Source: Apricaphanius iberus
Taxonomy: Eukaryota > Chordata > Actinopteri > Cyprinodontiformes > Aphaniidae
Length of the DNA stretch: 64,000 nucleotides
Direction: 5' to 3'
Assembly (NCBI GenBank): GCA_028564705.1
Contig: JAPXFQ010000398.1
Location: 3,590,167 to 3,654,166, forward strand
Shown here: positions 1 through 12,139 of the stretch, piece by piece
How the letters are laid out: the number at the start of each line of letters is the position of its first letter
How positions within the stretch are numbered: the stretch's first letter is position 1
Program-made: the position numbers and the translations under genes
Notes under the pieces: model-generated
What the model saw: the letters and a program-made list of their open reading frames with translations, nothing else
The model's database searches: none
Told to the model about the DNA's origin: nothing

Positions 1-397
1 GGTGCTGTAATCAGTTGTGCTTTGGCCCCACTGAGTTTTAAATAGTAAATCAACTCAAAGACAGTTCAAAGGCTGAAAAGAGATTGGTTTTCTCTACAAG
101 CGCACGCTAGAGTGTTTCTGAGCTTGTAAAGTTCAATAATGACACAGGAACCAGGTTACTATTGTGTATAGGCGTTCTATTTTTAATTACACCTTTAATT
201 TAGGGCAGCTGTTGTCAAACATATTTTTAAAAGCATATGGAGCCTCACAGTCCTTAAACCTTTTAACGTTTCATCCTGTTATAACCTCCATCACAAGGTT
301 TTTGCTGAATATTTGGTAGTTGTGTTTTTTCCCTAGAATTTTTTATTTATTTAGCTCCATGCATCTTCCAATCATATCGAATCAGCTTCATTGACGA
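1..397. other. unannotated AT-rich DNA
   Basis: I see no ORF, repeat or structured element here. The composition is AT-rich and unique-looking. Confidence 0.4.
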
Positions 398-440
398 TGC
401 TCAAGAAAAGCATCCCCACAGCATGATACTGCCACAGCTA
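398..440 (-). mobile_element. Tc1/mariner relic, short fragment
   Basis: The stretch around 405-436 contains GAAAAGCATCCCCACA followed by a near match to GCATGATGCTGCCA. This pair is a familiar block of the fish Tc1-like family whose ends read CTTGCAAAAGTATTCAT. The transposase would read on the minus strand. Only about 40 bases remain, so family assignment rests on one short match. Confidence 0.4.
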
Positions 441-1389
441 CAGTGACATCAAATCAGAACACCTGTTTCCGCCTATTAATCATTTGCCCAAGATGTCTTG
501 TAGTAAAGTGCAATTAAGACTTTTTGAGTTTGTTTGCGAAAAAAAAATAAAAAAATTAAACTAAAGGCTGGGTTTAATAATAATTCTTACGACAACTGTT
601 TGTCAATGTATTTTATTTAAGCGTATCAAAGTAAAAAGGACTAAATGCAAATGCATGCAAGATTTTAGATTTATATTAGTAAACCATTTTTCTTCCCTTT
701 CACAATAATGCACCAATATTAGTGCACTCACTGCACTAAAATTGCAGTGCTGGGGTTTGTGTTGTAATGCAAAAAAAATGACAATCAATATTAATGTCTA
801 TGCAGAGTGCATTTAAAAATAAGAAAGAAAATTATAATGTATCTCTTAAACAGACAGAAAATACTGTATATTTTTCGTTCAGCCGGATTTGATAATTTCT
901 TGTATTGAGTCCTGGTGGACACGTGCTCACGTCTCTATAATTTTGGTGCCCAATAAATGTATTATGGAGCAGGAATGGAAGACTAGAGCTGTAAACTTTG
1001 GGCCAAGGTTTGTGGGTCTTAAATGCACATAGAGAGCTCAACATCACAGCAGGAGGGGGTCAAGGAAACTACAGATTTGCAAAGCATTTGAAAGAGATGG
1101 AAATGTTGCTTATCTCCACGAATAGAGCAATTATGGTTTTAATAAGTACGAAACATTTAAATTCTGTCAGTAGAAATACAAAACATGGTAGCAGTGTTTT
1201 TTTGGGAAGATCTGGAAGCAAGGTTGATTTTACCTTGTTCCACTTACAGTTTAGCTAATTTCTTAAACCATTGTCTTCTTCTATTAAGCTGTTTGACATA
1301 TTATCCACACAATTTCCCCTCCTCCTTTCTCTTTCTTCTAAACACTTAGTTCAGTTAACAGTATAGAAATAGTGATAGTAAGTCAGAGA
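441..1389. other. no gene recognised
   Basis: AT-rich DNA. Short ORFs on both strands (for example 998-1258) have no recognisable domain and no supporting splice or repeat context. Confidence 0.4.
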
Positions 1390-1960
1390 GCTGGTACTTC
1401 TTAAATGTCTTCCTCTTTCTTAGCGAGATCAGCCAACGTTCAGATAAGCAGGCAGTCTGAGAGAGCCAATCAGCCCCACTGGCTGCTGAGTGATGGACAG
1501 TAATTAAAAGTTAGCTAATAACCTCTTCACACCTGACATTTCAACAGGGAGGTCCCGGACACCATTATCTACATATAGATTAAACAGCGTAATTGGTAGA
1601 GAGATAGGGTTAGGAGGATAGCAAAAAGGAAAAGGAGAGGGGTTGAAAAAAAGGCCAGGCCATTGCAAAACCATTAGGCAGAATATCTGAGTGACACTCC
1701 GATTTTGCTCCTATTGCTAATGCGACAGGAATTGAGCTGAACTAAAATGGTAAATGAACGAGGCCTATCTTGGTGCGGCTATTAACGGGGCAAACAGCAG
1801 CCCTGGAAAATAGCTTTAATTTCATAATAATTGCCAGGCAGACGTGACACGCTGCAGACACAATGTGATGGTGAAAAGAGGGGGAGACACAGGAGAGGTA
1901 AGGAGGAGACACGGAACTCCTCTCAGGATAAATGTGGCTAGTTGGTACCTTCTACCATTT
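1390..1960. other. candidate conserved noncoding element
   Basis: This block differs from its AT-rich surroundings. It has balanced composition, no simple repeat, no ORF and no match to any transposon pattern I know. It carries homeodomain-type AT cores such as GTAATTAAAAG near 1500 and TTTCATAATAATTGCC near 1818, set in GC-balanced DNA. That texture is typical of developmental enhancers in vertebrate gene deserts. Conservation itself cannot be seen from one sequence, so this is inference. Confidence 0.35.
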
Positions 1961-2652
1961 AAAGAAAGTGGCTCTACAACGGAATAGGGAGAGAAAAATT
2001 AGAACTATGCGCAGTGCCATTACCACAGTGGACAGAGGCAATAGAAAAAAAATTATAATCTTAAATCGGTTTGAGTAAAACATATATTGTTAGAAATGAT
2101 AGCATTTAATAAAAAAGATCCTGCTTATTAATCTTTAACACAAAAAACTTTAGCCAGTAAGCCATGCTACTGAAAGCAGTTTACCTGTTTACTTGAACAC
2201 AGATTTAAACATGTGGAGAGTTAAACAGATCTAAAGCATTTAATACAAAAATAAAGAAAATGAAAGTCAGGAGTGGTTAGCACGTTCAACCAGTCCTAAT
2301 CATTTTTACACCACAGTCAGATGTCAGTACATGTCCTTATGACAGTTCTTCACATTTAATATTTCAACCGTTTTATACATAGTTTCATAATTCATACTAA
2401 GCTAACCATCCCAGGTAAACTTGGTTTTTAAAGAACATTTACACTTAGTTTAATATATAATATTCTATATTATTATAATAACTTTTCAACTCTTTTTTTG
2501 AGAAAGATATAATAAATAAAACACAAAAGCAGATGTTTAAATACACTAAATAAAAGTAGGCCTACACATCACCTTTTTATTTTATTTATTTTAATCATTA
2601 TTTATTTTATTTATTTTCACTCAAAATATGGACCTTTTTGTTCTTAAGCGAC
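1961..2652. other. no gene recognised
   Basis: Strongly AT-rich DNA with repeated TTTATTTATTTT-like tracts near 2570-2620. No ORF of interest or transposon terminus was seen. Confidence 0.4.
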
Positions 2653-2655
2653 TTA

Positions 2656-3375
2656 GGGTGCATTCACAACTGATAGTTCGGTACACTCAGAACAATTGGG
2701 GACCAAAATTCCAACATTGTTGCTGGTTTTAGCTGCTCTGGTTCACATTCACACTGCTCCTTGACAAATGAAACAAAGCTTTTTTGCCGCATGTTTACCT
2801 CCCCGCCTTTGGTGGTGCTGTACTTCTTAGTGCAGTGGAGGACAACCACTTTTACAGTGAGATGTAAACAAACTGTGGCAGTAGACTGTAGCGGTTTTAG
2901 GAATACTCTGTTGTTTTTGGCAAATGAGCCAGATCAATACTGCTGCAGCAACTCAGAATGAACAGAGAAAGAGGCAGACTACTCTGCAGAATACTGTTTT
3001 GCACGAGGCTGCTGAGACGGCTCCACATGAAGCGGTGTGCAATGAGTAGGGGAGCTTACAACTTCACAGCACAGATGTCTTCCTTATACAGATGTCCTCT
3101 TTATAGAAATGTCGAGCAAGGTAAGTACAAGATCCAGCATCTTCCTGCTTTTGGTGCGGTCATGGTCGGCTTGCAATTTACATATCGAACCGCAACAGAG
3201 TTTCTTTCAATCAAAAAAAACTAGATCTAGGTTTTATGGTGGACTAGAGCTCGCTTTTTGGTCAGCATCAGAGTTAGATTGCGCATTCATACCTCCCCAA
3301 ATGAGCCAGACTTTCTGGGCAAACAAACTAGAGTTCGATTCAAGCTGACTAAACAGGGCTGGTGTGAATGCACCC
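2656..3375. mobile_element. MITE family A, TTA-flanked (PIF/Harbinger-like)
   Basis: The element begins GGGTGCATTCACA and ends with its exact inverted copy TGTGAATGCACCC. It is flanked by TTA at 2653-2655 and TTA at 3376-3378, a 3-bp target duplication. A TTA/TAA duplication with short terminal inverted repeats is the signature of PIF/Harbinger elements. The 720-bp interior has only short ORFs (for example 2958-3224) without transposase motifs, so this is a non-autonomous copy. A degenerate interior relative lies at 44450-44640. Confidence 0.7.
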
Positions 3376-3439
3376 TTAAAACACAACCAAAACTGAGATG
3401 CTGCCGAGCCAACTATAAATTTGTTCTTCACTTGTTCTC

Positions 3440-3576
3440 AGGCTTTTGTGTCATATGTTTGATGTCTGTAATGTTCTTTTTTATGCTTTTACTTTTCTCT
3501 CAGAATTATGTAAAGCACCTTGAATTGCCTTGTTGTTGAAAGTGTGCTATACAAATAAAGTCGCTTTGCTTTGCCT
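3440..3576 (+). mobile_element. LINE 3' end (CR1/L2/Rex-type tail)
   Basis: The segment at about 3500-3575 reads GTAAAGCACCTTGAATTGCC, then GTGCTATACAAATAAAG and a CTTTGC-type tail. The same 3' end closes the LINE at 12468-14076. This is a severely 5'-truncated copy without coding sequence, lying just beyond MITE A. Confidence 0.55.
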
Positions 3577-4860
3577 TTTAAGTCTCACTCATTTTCCCCA
3601 ATATGTAATGGGGATCAATTAAGTCTAATAGTCACATTTAGTTTAATCAAATCACAAGACAAAAAGTAGGAATCTGTCCCTGCATTTCCAAACTGTGATA
3701 AAAGCTTTTATGAGTGACCTTCAACCCTATGTTAATATAGACTTAATTTCACTTTGGATAAAAACACCCTAATTCTACCAGCCTTAATCAATACGGTCAC
3801 AACGTTTTTTTCTTTTTGTTTCTCACCAAAACATGTTCATCTGCTGGACACAGAACTTGTCTTCTTCGTGGACGGTATGACGCCTGGACATTCTCCTGGT
3901 GTTTACATGTGCAGACAAGCATTTTAGCAGACAAATGTGTAACCTTCATCCAGAAATTGAATAAACCAAACTAGCAGAAGTCCACAATTCTTCTCCTAAA
4001 ATATAACCAGATTTTAATTTAAAAAAATTGTGCCTGAGATTTCACGTTAAAATACATCCACAGACCTGTCTCTTTAAAACTTAAATGATGAACTCAGCTT
4101 ACAAAGCCGCAGCATTAATTGTGCTTTTCCAGAATGTTTAAATTCATTTTAATCCTGATGTTTTTATATCTCTCTGAGTGTAAGGAAATAAAAAAAATGC
4201 TTAATAAAGTCTCTCAATTGTTATTCTGTCATTTAGTAAATATCTGAAATTTTGGCGACCATAACTGTCTGAAAAGAGGAATGCTAGTCTGGTATATGAG
4301 TGTGACGTTGGGGTGCAGTTGTATTTGCCTCCACTAGATGTCCCTGTTGCTTTGGTCTAGAAGCTTCAGTTGTGGAACTGGAGTGTGAGTCTGAGTCATC
4401 TGGCCATGACTTGTCTATCCAGACATTGGGTTCATCCATCATGTCCAGAGGTACTTGTCTTTCTCTTAAAATCAAACAGGAAAACATTTCTTTAATCCTC
4501 CATGCTTCATTTTCTCTTTTTTCTTTCTTTTCTCCGGCTCTAGTCTCATTCTTTTTTGTCCCCCTTCTCTCGGTCCCGTTGGCTTCAGTAAAAGGATCAC
4601 TTTACTATTTATACAAGTGAGTTGACGTTGTTAACAGGTGTAGGGTAATGGGATACCTACACTGGCAGGCACGCACAGGGTGGGTCGCACCCCTCCTCGT
4701 TTCCTCAACCTCACCAGCCATACTCCACTGATGGATTGCGCCCACCATTCATCTAAATTATGTCACCGACAATGAGCTATCAGTTCAATCTGGCCCAAAC
4801 GAGGGCCTGGGTTTGTTTCTGTTGACACTTCCTCAGCACTCACTTCTCCTTCTGATTATT
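3577..4860. other. no gene recognised
   Basis: Unique-looking AT-rich DNA. ORFs at 4284-4487 (minus) and 4372-4620 (plus) overlap each other and show no domain, so I treat them as chance. Confidence 0.4.
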
Positions 4861-5110
4861 TTCAGGGTATGTGGGAGTGAGGCTCAGCCACGGATCAGTG
4901 CCGGGTTTTCACTCCACTGCACGTGGTTGGTGTGTGTGGTCCTGTTTTCGCTGCCACTTCCAGCTGTTATCAGGCAGAGGAGTTTGCATTTATCAACGAC
5001 ACGTCTCATTTATGCGAATCCTGAAATGCTGTAAATTTAGCACTGGATAAAACTTTACTCTCGCTGCAAATTACTACATCGTCATCATAAAAAGAGGCTT
5101 AGCTGGAAAG
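4861..5110. other. candidate conserved noncoding element
   Basis: A balanced-composition block with ATTTGCAT-like and TATGCGAAT-like octamer sites near 4985-5020 and several AT homeobox-like cores just after. No repeat match. An open frame runs through part of it to a stop near 5032, but there is no donor site, so a regulatory role is more plausible than an exon. Confidence 0.28.
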
Positions 5111-5345
5111 GTCAGCGTGCAAGTCCGGTTAAGAACTAGAGCGAAGCAAAGTTAATCATGCCAGGAAAATTTGTCTTGTCTGACAGGAAAGTTCAAACAG
5201 GCCATTATGACTGTGTAAACAGAAAAGTGTTCTTTAGCTTCAGCCATGTTGGATCTTGTGTTCATCTTCACTCTCAGCTTTCCTCTTAATTCCTTTTTCT
5301 CCTGGCGTCCCTAGAAATACTCCCAGCTGTATGACAGATGCTAAT

Positions 5346-5404
<59 letters not shown>
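5346..5404. repeat. (TTTC)n microsatellite
   Basis: About fifteen uninterrupted TTTC units. The phenylalanine/leucine/serine-rich ORF at 5256-5444 is an artefact of this repeat. Confidence 0.97.
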
Positions 5405-5405
<1 letters not shown>

Positions 5406-7136
5406 ACAATACTGTCTACAGAGCTAACACAACACTCCAGCTAAACTGTGAGGCTATGCATGCGGAAGTAATAAAATATTAACACAGAAAACGATTTAAA
5501 AGTGTCACACCATTTATTGTGTAAACTTTAACTTTTACTGTCACAAAAATTCAGCATGATACAAGCCATAATTTATCTCCATCCAGCATTGTATCAAGAG
5601 TCTTTTTACTAAGATTTTGAACTTATGCCAGAAAAGTTGAACCATAGAGAGTCCATGGCACATCCCAAAAGTAACATCATATTACAGTGCATCCAATGAC
5701 CAACTCAATTAACCCCAACCCATAATACTGCACCTGATTATATGAAGTAACTTGATACATTATCACTGTCTAACTTAAGCTGTCTCTTAATTTGAAAAGG
5801 GTGCCAGTCCTTCACAGTCCAGCAAAAGAGCAGCTAGAACCAATTACAATCCGAGGAAAAACATCACAGGGAAATTTGGGTAGTATAGTTAACCTAATCT
5901 GTAGCCATCACCTTTGGATCACCTTTGGATGATAGTCCTGAGCTGGAATCCCAGCAGAGACCTTCTTTCTACAAACCATTTCAATCAACAAACAACTTAT
6001 CCCACCCATAATATTGCCCCTTACCAATTGAGCTAATGCCGTGTCATCATACTACCCATGAACAATTGAACAATAATGCAGTCTTGTAAAGCATGTTCAC
6101 CCCTTCCGCTGCTCCTCCTTACCTGCTCCTCCTCATTCGTTGGCTTCTTATTTAATATAAATAGCCCACCGTTTTTCCTCAGATTGCATCATTGCAGATT
6201 TAAGATGCGGCCAGTAAATTACACCTCAACAAAAAGTCTTGTGATTCTCCCTCTTCTGAGATCATTGTCTTTCTTCTTCGTTGGATTTTATTCTTGCACA
6301 GAAGCCACAGAGAGCTTAAAGTGTCATAGAAAAAGATGCAATACTTTGTTTTTCGTACTATCTACACTCCCAAACATTTTAAAAGGCACATTTTACCCAT
6401 GCCTGACAGGAGGTTCACAAGCCTCACAAAAGAAAGGCCTTTCACAACATTTGCGTCATTCCTTTGATGTCGAGACATTATATGTCTTTTTAAAACCCCC
6501 ACATCTGACGGGCTAGCGTGTCATCTCCTAAGAGAGAGGCACTTGACTGAAGTTGTTGTGCAGACAGTACAAAGCCTCCAGATTGGTCCATATTCATGAA
6601 GGTGTAGCTATTACTGACATATTTTCTTATGGGAACAAATCACCAGCAGGGTTTGAGGATGCTGTGGTATGTTCCTAAATCTCTGGAGCTTTTTCTCACG
6701 TCTCCGTCGTATGGTGCTCGTCATCTAGGTATGTTCTCACGGACTGGACAGTTTAGGGACCCCTCTGCCGTAGGAGTTGCTTGGTGGGTGCGGATGTACT
6801 AGGTGAAGCTGAGTTTAGAGGAGCTAGCATTGGGAAAGTTAGATGTGTAGTGGAAGAGTTTAAAAGCGGAGTTTGAAAGAAATAAAGAAAACCCAAAACA
6901 GATGGAGGGAATTGTTATGGTTTGATATTTAAAAAAACTTTATTCTAAAAACAGGAAAAAAGTTAATAGTATAAGAAAGTAAGATTTTCATTTGATACTT
7001 CATTACACACAGTTCTTACTGCTATTTGTCCGTTCCATTTTCTGGTTTGTGATAGTTCTGAAACAAATTTATTAATTGTTTGAATTGTTGTAGGTTTCAG
7101 ATGAATTTCTGATCTTATCTGGGTGAGTGTTTGTAC
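5405..7136. other. no gene recognised
   Basis: Unique-looking AT-rich DNA. It includes a 146-codon ORF at 6076-6516 rich in Leu, Ser and Phe, with no domain, no flanking exon signals and no neighbour that supports it. Probably non-coding. Confidence 0.4.
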
Positions 7137-7950
7137 CATCCCTTGCAAAAGTATTCATAACTGTTGAACTTTCTAAAGCCACCTTTTATTGTATTTACAG
7201 CTGCACATATTTTCTGGGGTATTTTCTACCCTTTTCTTCCACCTCTGAAAGTCTTCAACTATCTTACTTTACTAAATAAATTAAGCTCATAAAATGGGTC
7301 AATTTCTGTCTGTCTTTTTGCAGATTATTAATTGGATTTAGGTTTGGACTTTGACCTGGTCATTCTAACACATGAATATGTTTCATCTTAGGAATTCCAT
7401 AAAGGCTCTCGCCATATATTTAGTTTGTTGTCAATTCAAAAGTGCTTGGAGCTTCTAACATCTGAGCATCCCTGCAGCTCCTCCAAACTTAACAGGGTTC
7501 TAGTGGCTTCTATCTGATGAATACTCTTCCTGCCCAGCCTGCCAATTTAGAAGCACAAATATGCCTTGGTAGGTTTGAAGTTATGTCATATTATTTTCAT
7601 TTTTCAAATGTTTGAGTAAATAGTCTCCACAACGTTCTGTGCTTCCTCCCTGGTCTCTCAGTAAGAATCTGATGATGTTTAGTTGCACTGAATTTTATTT
7701 TCGGGTATTAGAGATAATGAGGCTGAATACAAATGCATACAACAATTTTCACAATTTGGTCTTCAGTTGTTTTGAAATAATTTGTTAATTGTTGTTCCTC
7801 GCATTCACTAGATTTTTTTTCAAACAGCACTACTTTGTGTTGATATATCAGATCAAATCCTAATAAATTCACTGAGTTGTGTTTACAATGTGAAAAAATA
7901 GGAAACATTTCAAGCAGTATAAATGCTTTTGCTTGGTAGTGTATTTCAGG
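7137..7950 (-). mobile_element. Tc1/mariner-like relic with both ends
   Basis: The left end reads CCCTTGCAAAAGTATTCATA and the right end reads ATGCTTTTGCTTGGTAGTGTA, the eroded inverted ends of a common fish Tc1-like family. Interior landmarks of that family, in order, are CAGCTGCACATATTTTCTGG, TGGATTTAGGTTTGGACTTT, CATTCTAACACATGAATATG and TGCCTTGGTAGGTTTG. The transposase would read on the minus strand, but the element is only about 0.8 kb against roughly 1.5 kb for a full copy. It has lost its middle and keeps no usable ORF. An old internally deleted copy. Confidence 0.75.
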
Positions 7951-9228
7951 AATTATATCTTGTATTCCCTTTTAACATCACACCAATTCCTATTACTTGA
8001 TGACATCCTAAACTGTCAAATAGTTCTGAGATCTTTATTTTCAATGCAAATTCATCCAGATATGTTCACATAAATTGGTGCAGTGAATTGTTTTACCAGC
8101 TTTTCTCTACAAATGTTCTTCCACCTCCAGGATGACATTGAACATGCAGCGAGTGGCGAACACCAGAGACTGAGGGTTAGCAACAAGTCAATAACCAAAA
8201 CACAGCAGAGCACTGAAGGTTATAAAGGTGTTGTGTGTGTGCAGACTGCTAAATGAGCATCTACCTGTGTGCTTTGGAGTGCCTGCTCAGGAAAGCGATC
8301 TGTAGTCTGTTGCAAACCGAGGTATTCCTCCTCTGCCTCATTAGTGCTGATTTACGCCACGACTAGGTAAAAGAAGGCAGGATAGACCTTCCTCTCACCC
8401 CCTTCTCCCTCTATCTGCCATTTACACACACACACACCCATATACACACTGCCCTGCAATGCTCCTTTTTCTCTATTTTCTCCCTTTCTTTCCTTATCTC
8501 TCTCCTTCTCATTCTCCTGCCACGCACAGACAATGGGGCCCTGGAGAATACCGGCTTGTGCTGAATTATTCAAATCAGCAGTGGCAGCAAGCCGGAGAGC
8601 AAAGGAGAGAGGCAAGAAGGTAGAGGAGAGAGAAGGTTTCTGGAAAAGTGAGAGAATGCAGAATAATGGGGGGAGGATTTGGAGGGAGAGGAGCAGGCAG
8701 AGACGAAGGATTGTAGGAGAGGTGAAACTCGTTGTCTCTGCATGCAAATAGCCTCTTGCTCCTCTTTCTCCTACCCTCTCTGAGAGTCACCCCTTGCCCT
8801 TCAATGCTTCATTAATACACATCTGTACCCCAGCCTTCCATCCACCTCTTTCTCAGCTCACTCCTAGCAAGGGAAGAAGAGAGAAAAAATACTTTTTTCT
8901 GGGGGGGGTGGGAGGCTGAACTCGACAGCAGCAGCACGCCGTTGACGGGGGGTGGGGGTGTGGTGGAGGGGGATGCGCCGGTAATTAGCCAGCACTAGAA
9001 CAAACGAAGAACCCAGGAAGGAGAGAGGAGAAGAGTAGGAGAGGAAGAAAAGAGCAAAGCTCTGAAAACAAGCCTCCTGCCAGGCTGAGCTCCCCAGAGG
9101 CAAGACCTGGACATGACGGTGTGCAGTCTGGGAACAAAGGAAAGCTAGGAGAGCCGGGGAAAAGATGGGAGGCTGAAGTGTAGGCCCGTGACAGCACCTG
9201 CAGAGATAGAGAATCGGATTTTGTTTTT
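7951..9228. other. purine/pyrimidine-skewed unique DNA
   Basis: The stretch 8390-8520 is CT-rich and 8590-8720 and 8870-9180 are AG-rich. This skew produces several overlapping ORFs on both strands (8352-8747, 8864-9283) with low-complexity proteins. A balanced block at about 8520-8600, containing GCTGAATTATTCAAATCAGC, could be a small regulatory element. No gene recognised. Confidence 0.35.
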
Positions 9229-9266
9229 GAGTGTGTGAGTGTGTGTGTGTGCGTGTGTGTGTGTGC
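9229..9266. repeat. (GT)n microsatellite, interrupted
   Basis: A run of GT/TG dinucleotides with single interruptions. Confidence 0.9.
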
Positions 9267-9607
9267 AGCCATGTAGGTAACATTTTCTTGTGATTGTGTA
9301 AGCCACTCGGTGAAGGATGCCTTTAGGTGTAGAGTGACTCTGTCTACCTCTGACTCAAATCTATATTTTAATTTGCCTTACATTCAGCATAATCCTCTTC
9401 AGAACTACCAGCACTCTTTTGATGACAGTGAATCCCCCCTGTGCTGTCTGGTTGTCTATATAAACGACCATATAATACAAGACAGAGGCTGCACAACATG
9501 AGAGATTTAGGCAACACATCCCAAGGAATTTCTGAATAGCAATTAATAACCATAAAAAAAAAATGAATACTGTGATGTTATACATTATATAACAGGGAAT
9601 TAATTTC

Positions 9608-9702
<95 letters not shown>
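9608..9702. repeat. (AT)n microsatellite
   Basis: About 95 bases of almost pure AT dinucleotide with two small interruptions. It is self-complementary and could form a cruciform. The Ile/Tyr-rich ORF at 9578-9802 is a by-product. Confidence 0.95.
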
Positions 9703-9705
<3 letters not shown>

Positions 9706-10324
9706 ACAACTTTATATATATATCTAAACTATCTTCAGTATACAACACAACTTTATTAAAGATAATACTTAGAATTCCCCTGAGGTCACACAGGAGTGTC
9801 ATTTCTCCATAAAAGAGGCCACTCGTCTTTAGGTGTCATCGTTGGGTACCACAATTAACTCTATAATATAAGATTCTGACCTGTCCTTTATAATTAGGTA
9901 AGAGCTTGTAAAAAAATCTACAGCTCGTTCTTCAGAAGTAAGTGTAAATGGAGATTGCGTGTTTGTGTGTAATTGAGAGACAGAAAACTTGACCCCAGAG
10001 TCCTTTGCCAGCCTCATTAGTTAGAGGACTTGGTTCATTAAATAATGTGAGTGAGTAGTGTGGGTTCAGCAGAGATCACACACCAAGAGGCTGTTTGTGT
10101 ATTTTCTATTTTTTTATGTAAATGTAATTAAATAAATATAAATATTTTAAACAATAGATAAATATATGTTTTTGTAGGTGATTTTGTCTCAAAAAGGTGA
10201 AAAGGTAAGATAAATTCACTGAATACAGGTATTGGAACAGTTTTGAAAATTAAGCTCTGACACAGTTAACAGTTAGTTGACTGAAAGAGATTTTACTGTG
10301 TGAACAATATACACAAACAGATTT
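9703..10324. other. no gene recognised
   Basis: AT-rich unique-looking DNA without transposon ends or convincing ORFs. Confidence 0.4.
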
Positions 10325-10500
10325 TCAATTCAATTCAATCCACTTTTATTTATATAATGTCTCAAGGCACTTTACAACAAAAGTCATTTCAATACAATTA
10401 TGCAAACATTCCAATCAATTAAGTTTTCTATGTAAGGAATTCCAGCAGATTTTGTTGAGTCATTGACTTAAATCCTGACACAGAGAATCCTGAATAAATA
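10325..10500 (-). mobile_element. LINE/SINE 3' end, minus strand
   Basis: The start reads TTCAATTCAATTCAATCCAC followed by TTTTATTTATATA and CTCAAGGCACTTTACAAC. Reverse-complemented, this is the common fish tail in which GTAAAGTGCCTTGAGA is followed by TATATAAATAAAA and GAATTGAATTGAA. Only the 3' terminus and part of the untranslated region remain. It may be related to the plus-strand copy at 37008-37322. Confidence 0.6.
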
Positions 10501-10599
10501 CAAAAAGCAGCTTTCAAATGATGATTAGGACAGTCCAAATCTTATTTGTTCTTTTCAAGACTTGTCTAGTGTATTAGGCTGGGAATATAACTGCTTTTT

Positions 10600-11190
10600 A
10601 ATCTTGGGTAACGTCGCGTTGACACAAACAGCAGGCTGTGTCTTGGCCACATGTTTGTTGCGCATTGCATGTACTGGTGGAGAGCTGCACTAGGGGGCAG
10701 GGTACAGAACTCAGATTGGATAGAGTGCCAGATATGTAGGGTAGAAATAAAAAAACAAACATGGCAACCACAGAAGAGATCATCAGTCGGTTAATTTTCA
10801 GAGTACAACAGAAAAGATGGCATCAGTGTCGTAAATGGTATGTAAGACCATATTTACTGCCACTCATGCTGGTTTTCCGACTGCTTTTACTTCCATTGAC
10901 CCCATGTATCTACAGCCAGTCAAAATGCACTCTACACTCCCCCAGCGATTACTTGTGTATTGCCTTGTGCAGATGCGTCACGTGTATTTCAGAGGATGTG
11001 CACAAATGACACTTGCCTTAATGTTCAGTTGCATAACCAGACTGTTCTTGAGTATAAGGTCACAGACTATAGGACATTTTACATCAGCTCCATCTAGCAG
11101 AGACTATAATTCATGGTTCTATCAACATGTAGACGTGTTTTAGGTCCTGAAGCAGCAAAACTCCCACTATCTTGCTGCCGCCATCTTGTT
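10600..11190 (+). other. possible DNA-transposon remnant
   Basis: An ORF at 10761-11009 opens with a peptide starting MATTEEIISRL and containing RKWYVRPY. An Arg/Trp-rich WVRP motif near the N terminus is seen in PIF/Harbinger transposases, so this may be the truncated start of such a gene. Nothing after about residue 36 looks like a transposase and I found no terminal repeats. A chance ORF is equally possible. Confidence 0.18.
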
Positions 11191-11224
11191 TGACCTTCCT
11201 AATATGTACTTTTACTGAACTGAG

Positions 11225-12100
11225 GTGTTAGTTCTACCCCAGATGTGAAAAGAGGCACCACTCCAAACCCTTCCACTTTGACTTTATTATTCCAGAGCAC
11301 ATCTCCCCAAAAGGCTTAGGAATGATCAAGATGGGTTTTTGGGGAAAATGAAAAATAGATCTATGTTTTCTCTGGTTCTGTGGTAGATTGTCCTTGGTTT
11401 TCTCCAAGCGATTTTTTGTGAGTCTCTTTCTTGTTGAATCATGAACATGACCTTAACTGGCACGAGTAAGGCTTTATTCCTTTAGATGTTGTTGTCTTTT
11501 TGTGGCCTTTGGATGAGTCTGGCAGCCACCAATTGTGCAAGATGACTCACCTAAAAAGATTAGAGATGTCTGTTATTTTCATCATAGGTACACTTCAACT
11601 GTGAGAGACAAAATGTAAAAAAAAAGTTTTTTGGGGGGTTGAATTTATTTGTATAATAGTGCAGAAAATTCTTATTGAGTAAATCACAAAAGTTCACCTC
11701 AAAACTTTGTAATGAACCCTTGTTTGCAGTAACAGAGGTCAAATCTTTCCTTTGGGTCTTCACCCGATTTTCACACACTGCAGCTAGTATTTTTCTCCAT
11801 GCAGATCTTCTCTAGAGCTGTGATGTTTTGGGGTGGGCCCTGGATAATACAGACTTTCAACTCCCACCACATAATCTCTATTGAATTGAGGTCTGAAGAC
11901 TGGCTAGGCCACCCCAGAACATTGAAATGCTTTTTGCGTTGCAAAAGATCCAGGCGCTTTCTATCTTCAGTGCTCTCTCTGATGGAAGGAGGTTTTTGTC
12001 CAAAATCTCACGATACATGACACCAGTCATCCTTTCCTTCATATGGATCAGTCATCCTGGCCCCTTTACAGATAAGCAGCCCTAAACCATAAGCATACTC
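11225..12100 (-). mobile_element. Tc1/mariner relics with transposase C-terminal part
   Basis: Read on the minus strand, 11680-12000 encodes a decayed Tc1 transposase C terminus. It includes [12 protein letters not shown], the tail of the DDE/D catalytic domain (Tc1 consensus WPSQSPDLNPIE), then WELK. A further block at 11430-11530, with CATGACCTTAACTGGCACGA and GATGAGTCTGGCAG, matches another Tc1-like family, so two relics may be joined. Stops and frameshifts interrupt the frame. The RTE fragment at 12140 abuts its right side. Confidence 0.65.
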
Positions 12101-12139
12101 TGGTAGTACTGAGTACTTGGCCCTTTAATAGGGGCTGAT

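Noticed and set aside
5256..5444. Phe/Leu/Ser repeat protein
   Set aside because: Direct translation of the (TTTC)n microsatellite.
6076..6516. 146-codon ORF on the plus strand
   Set aside because: Composition is Leu/Ser/Phe-rich from CT-rich DNA, no domain, no splice or promoter context. Length is within chance for this window.
8352..9283. Cluster of overlapping ORFs of 70-139 codons on both strands
   Set aside because: Produced by AG/CT-skewed DNA that lacks stop codons; proteins are low-complexity.
9578..9802. Ile/Tyr repeat protein on the minus strand
   Set aside because: Direct translation of the (AT)n microsatellite.
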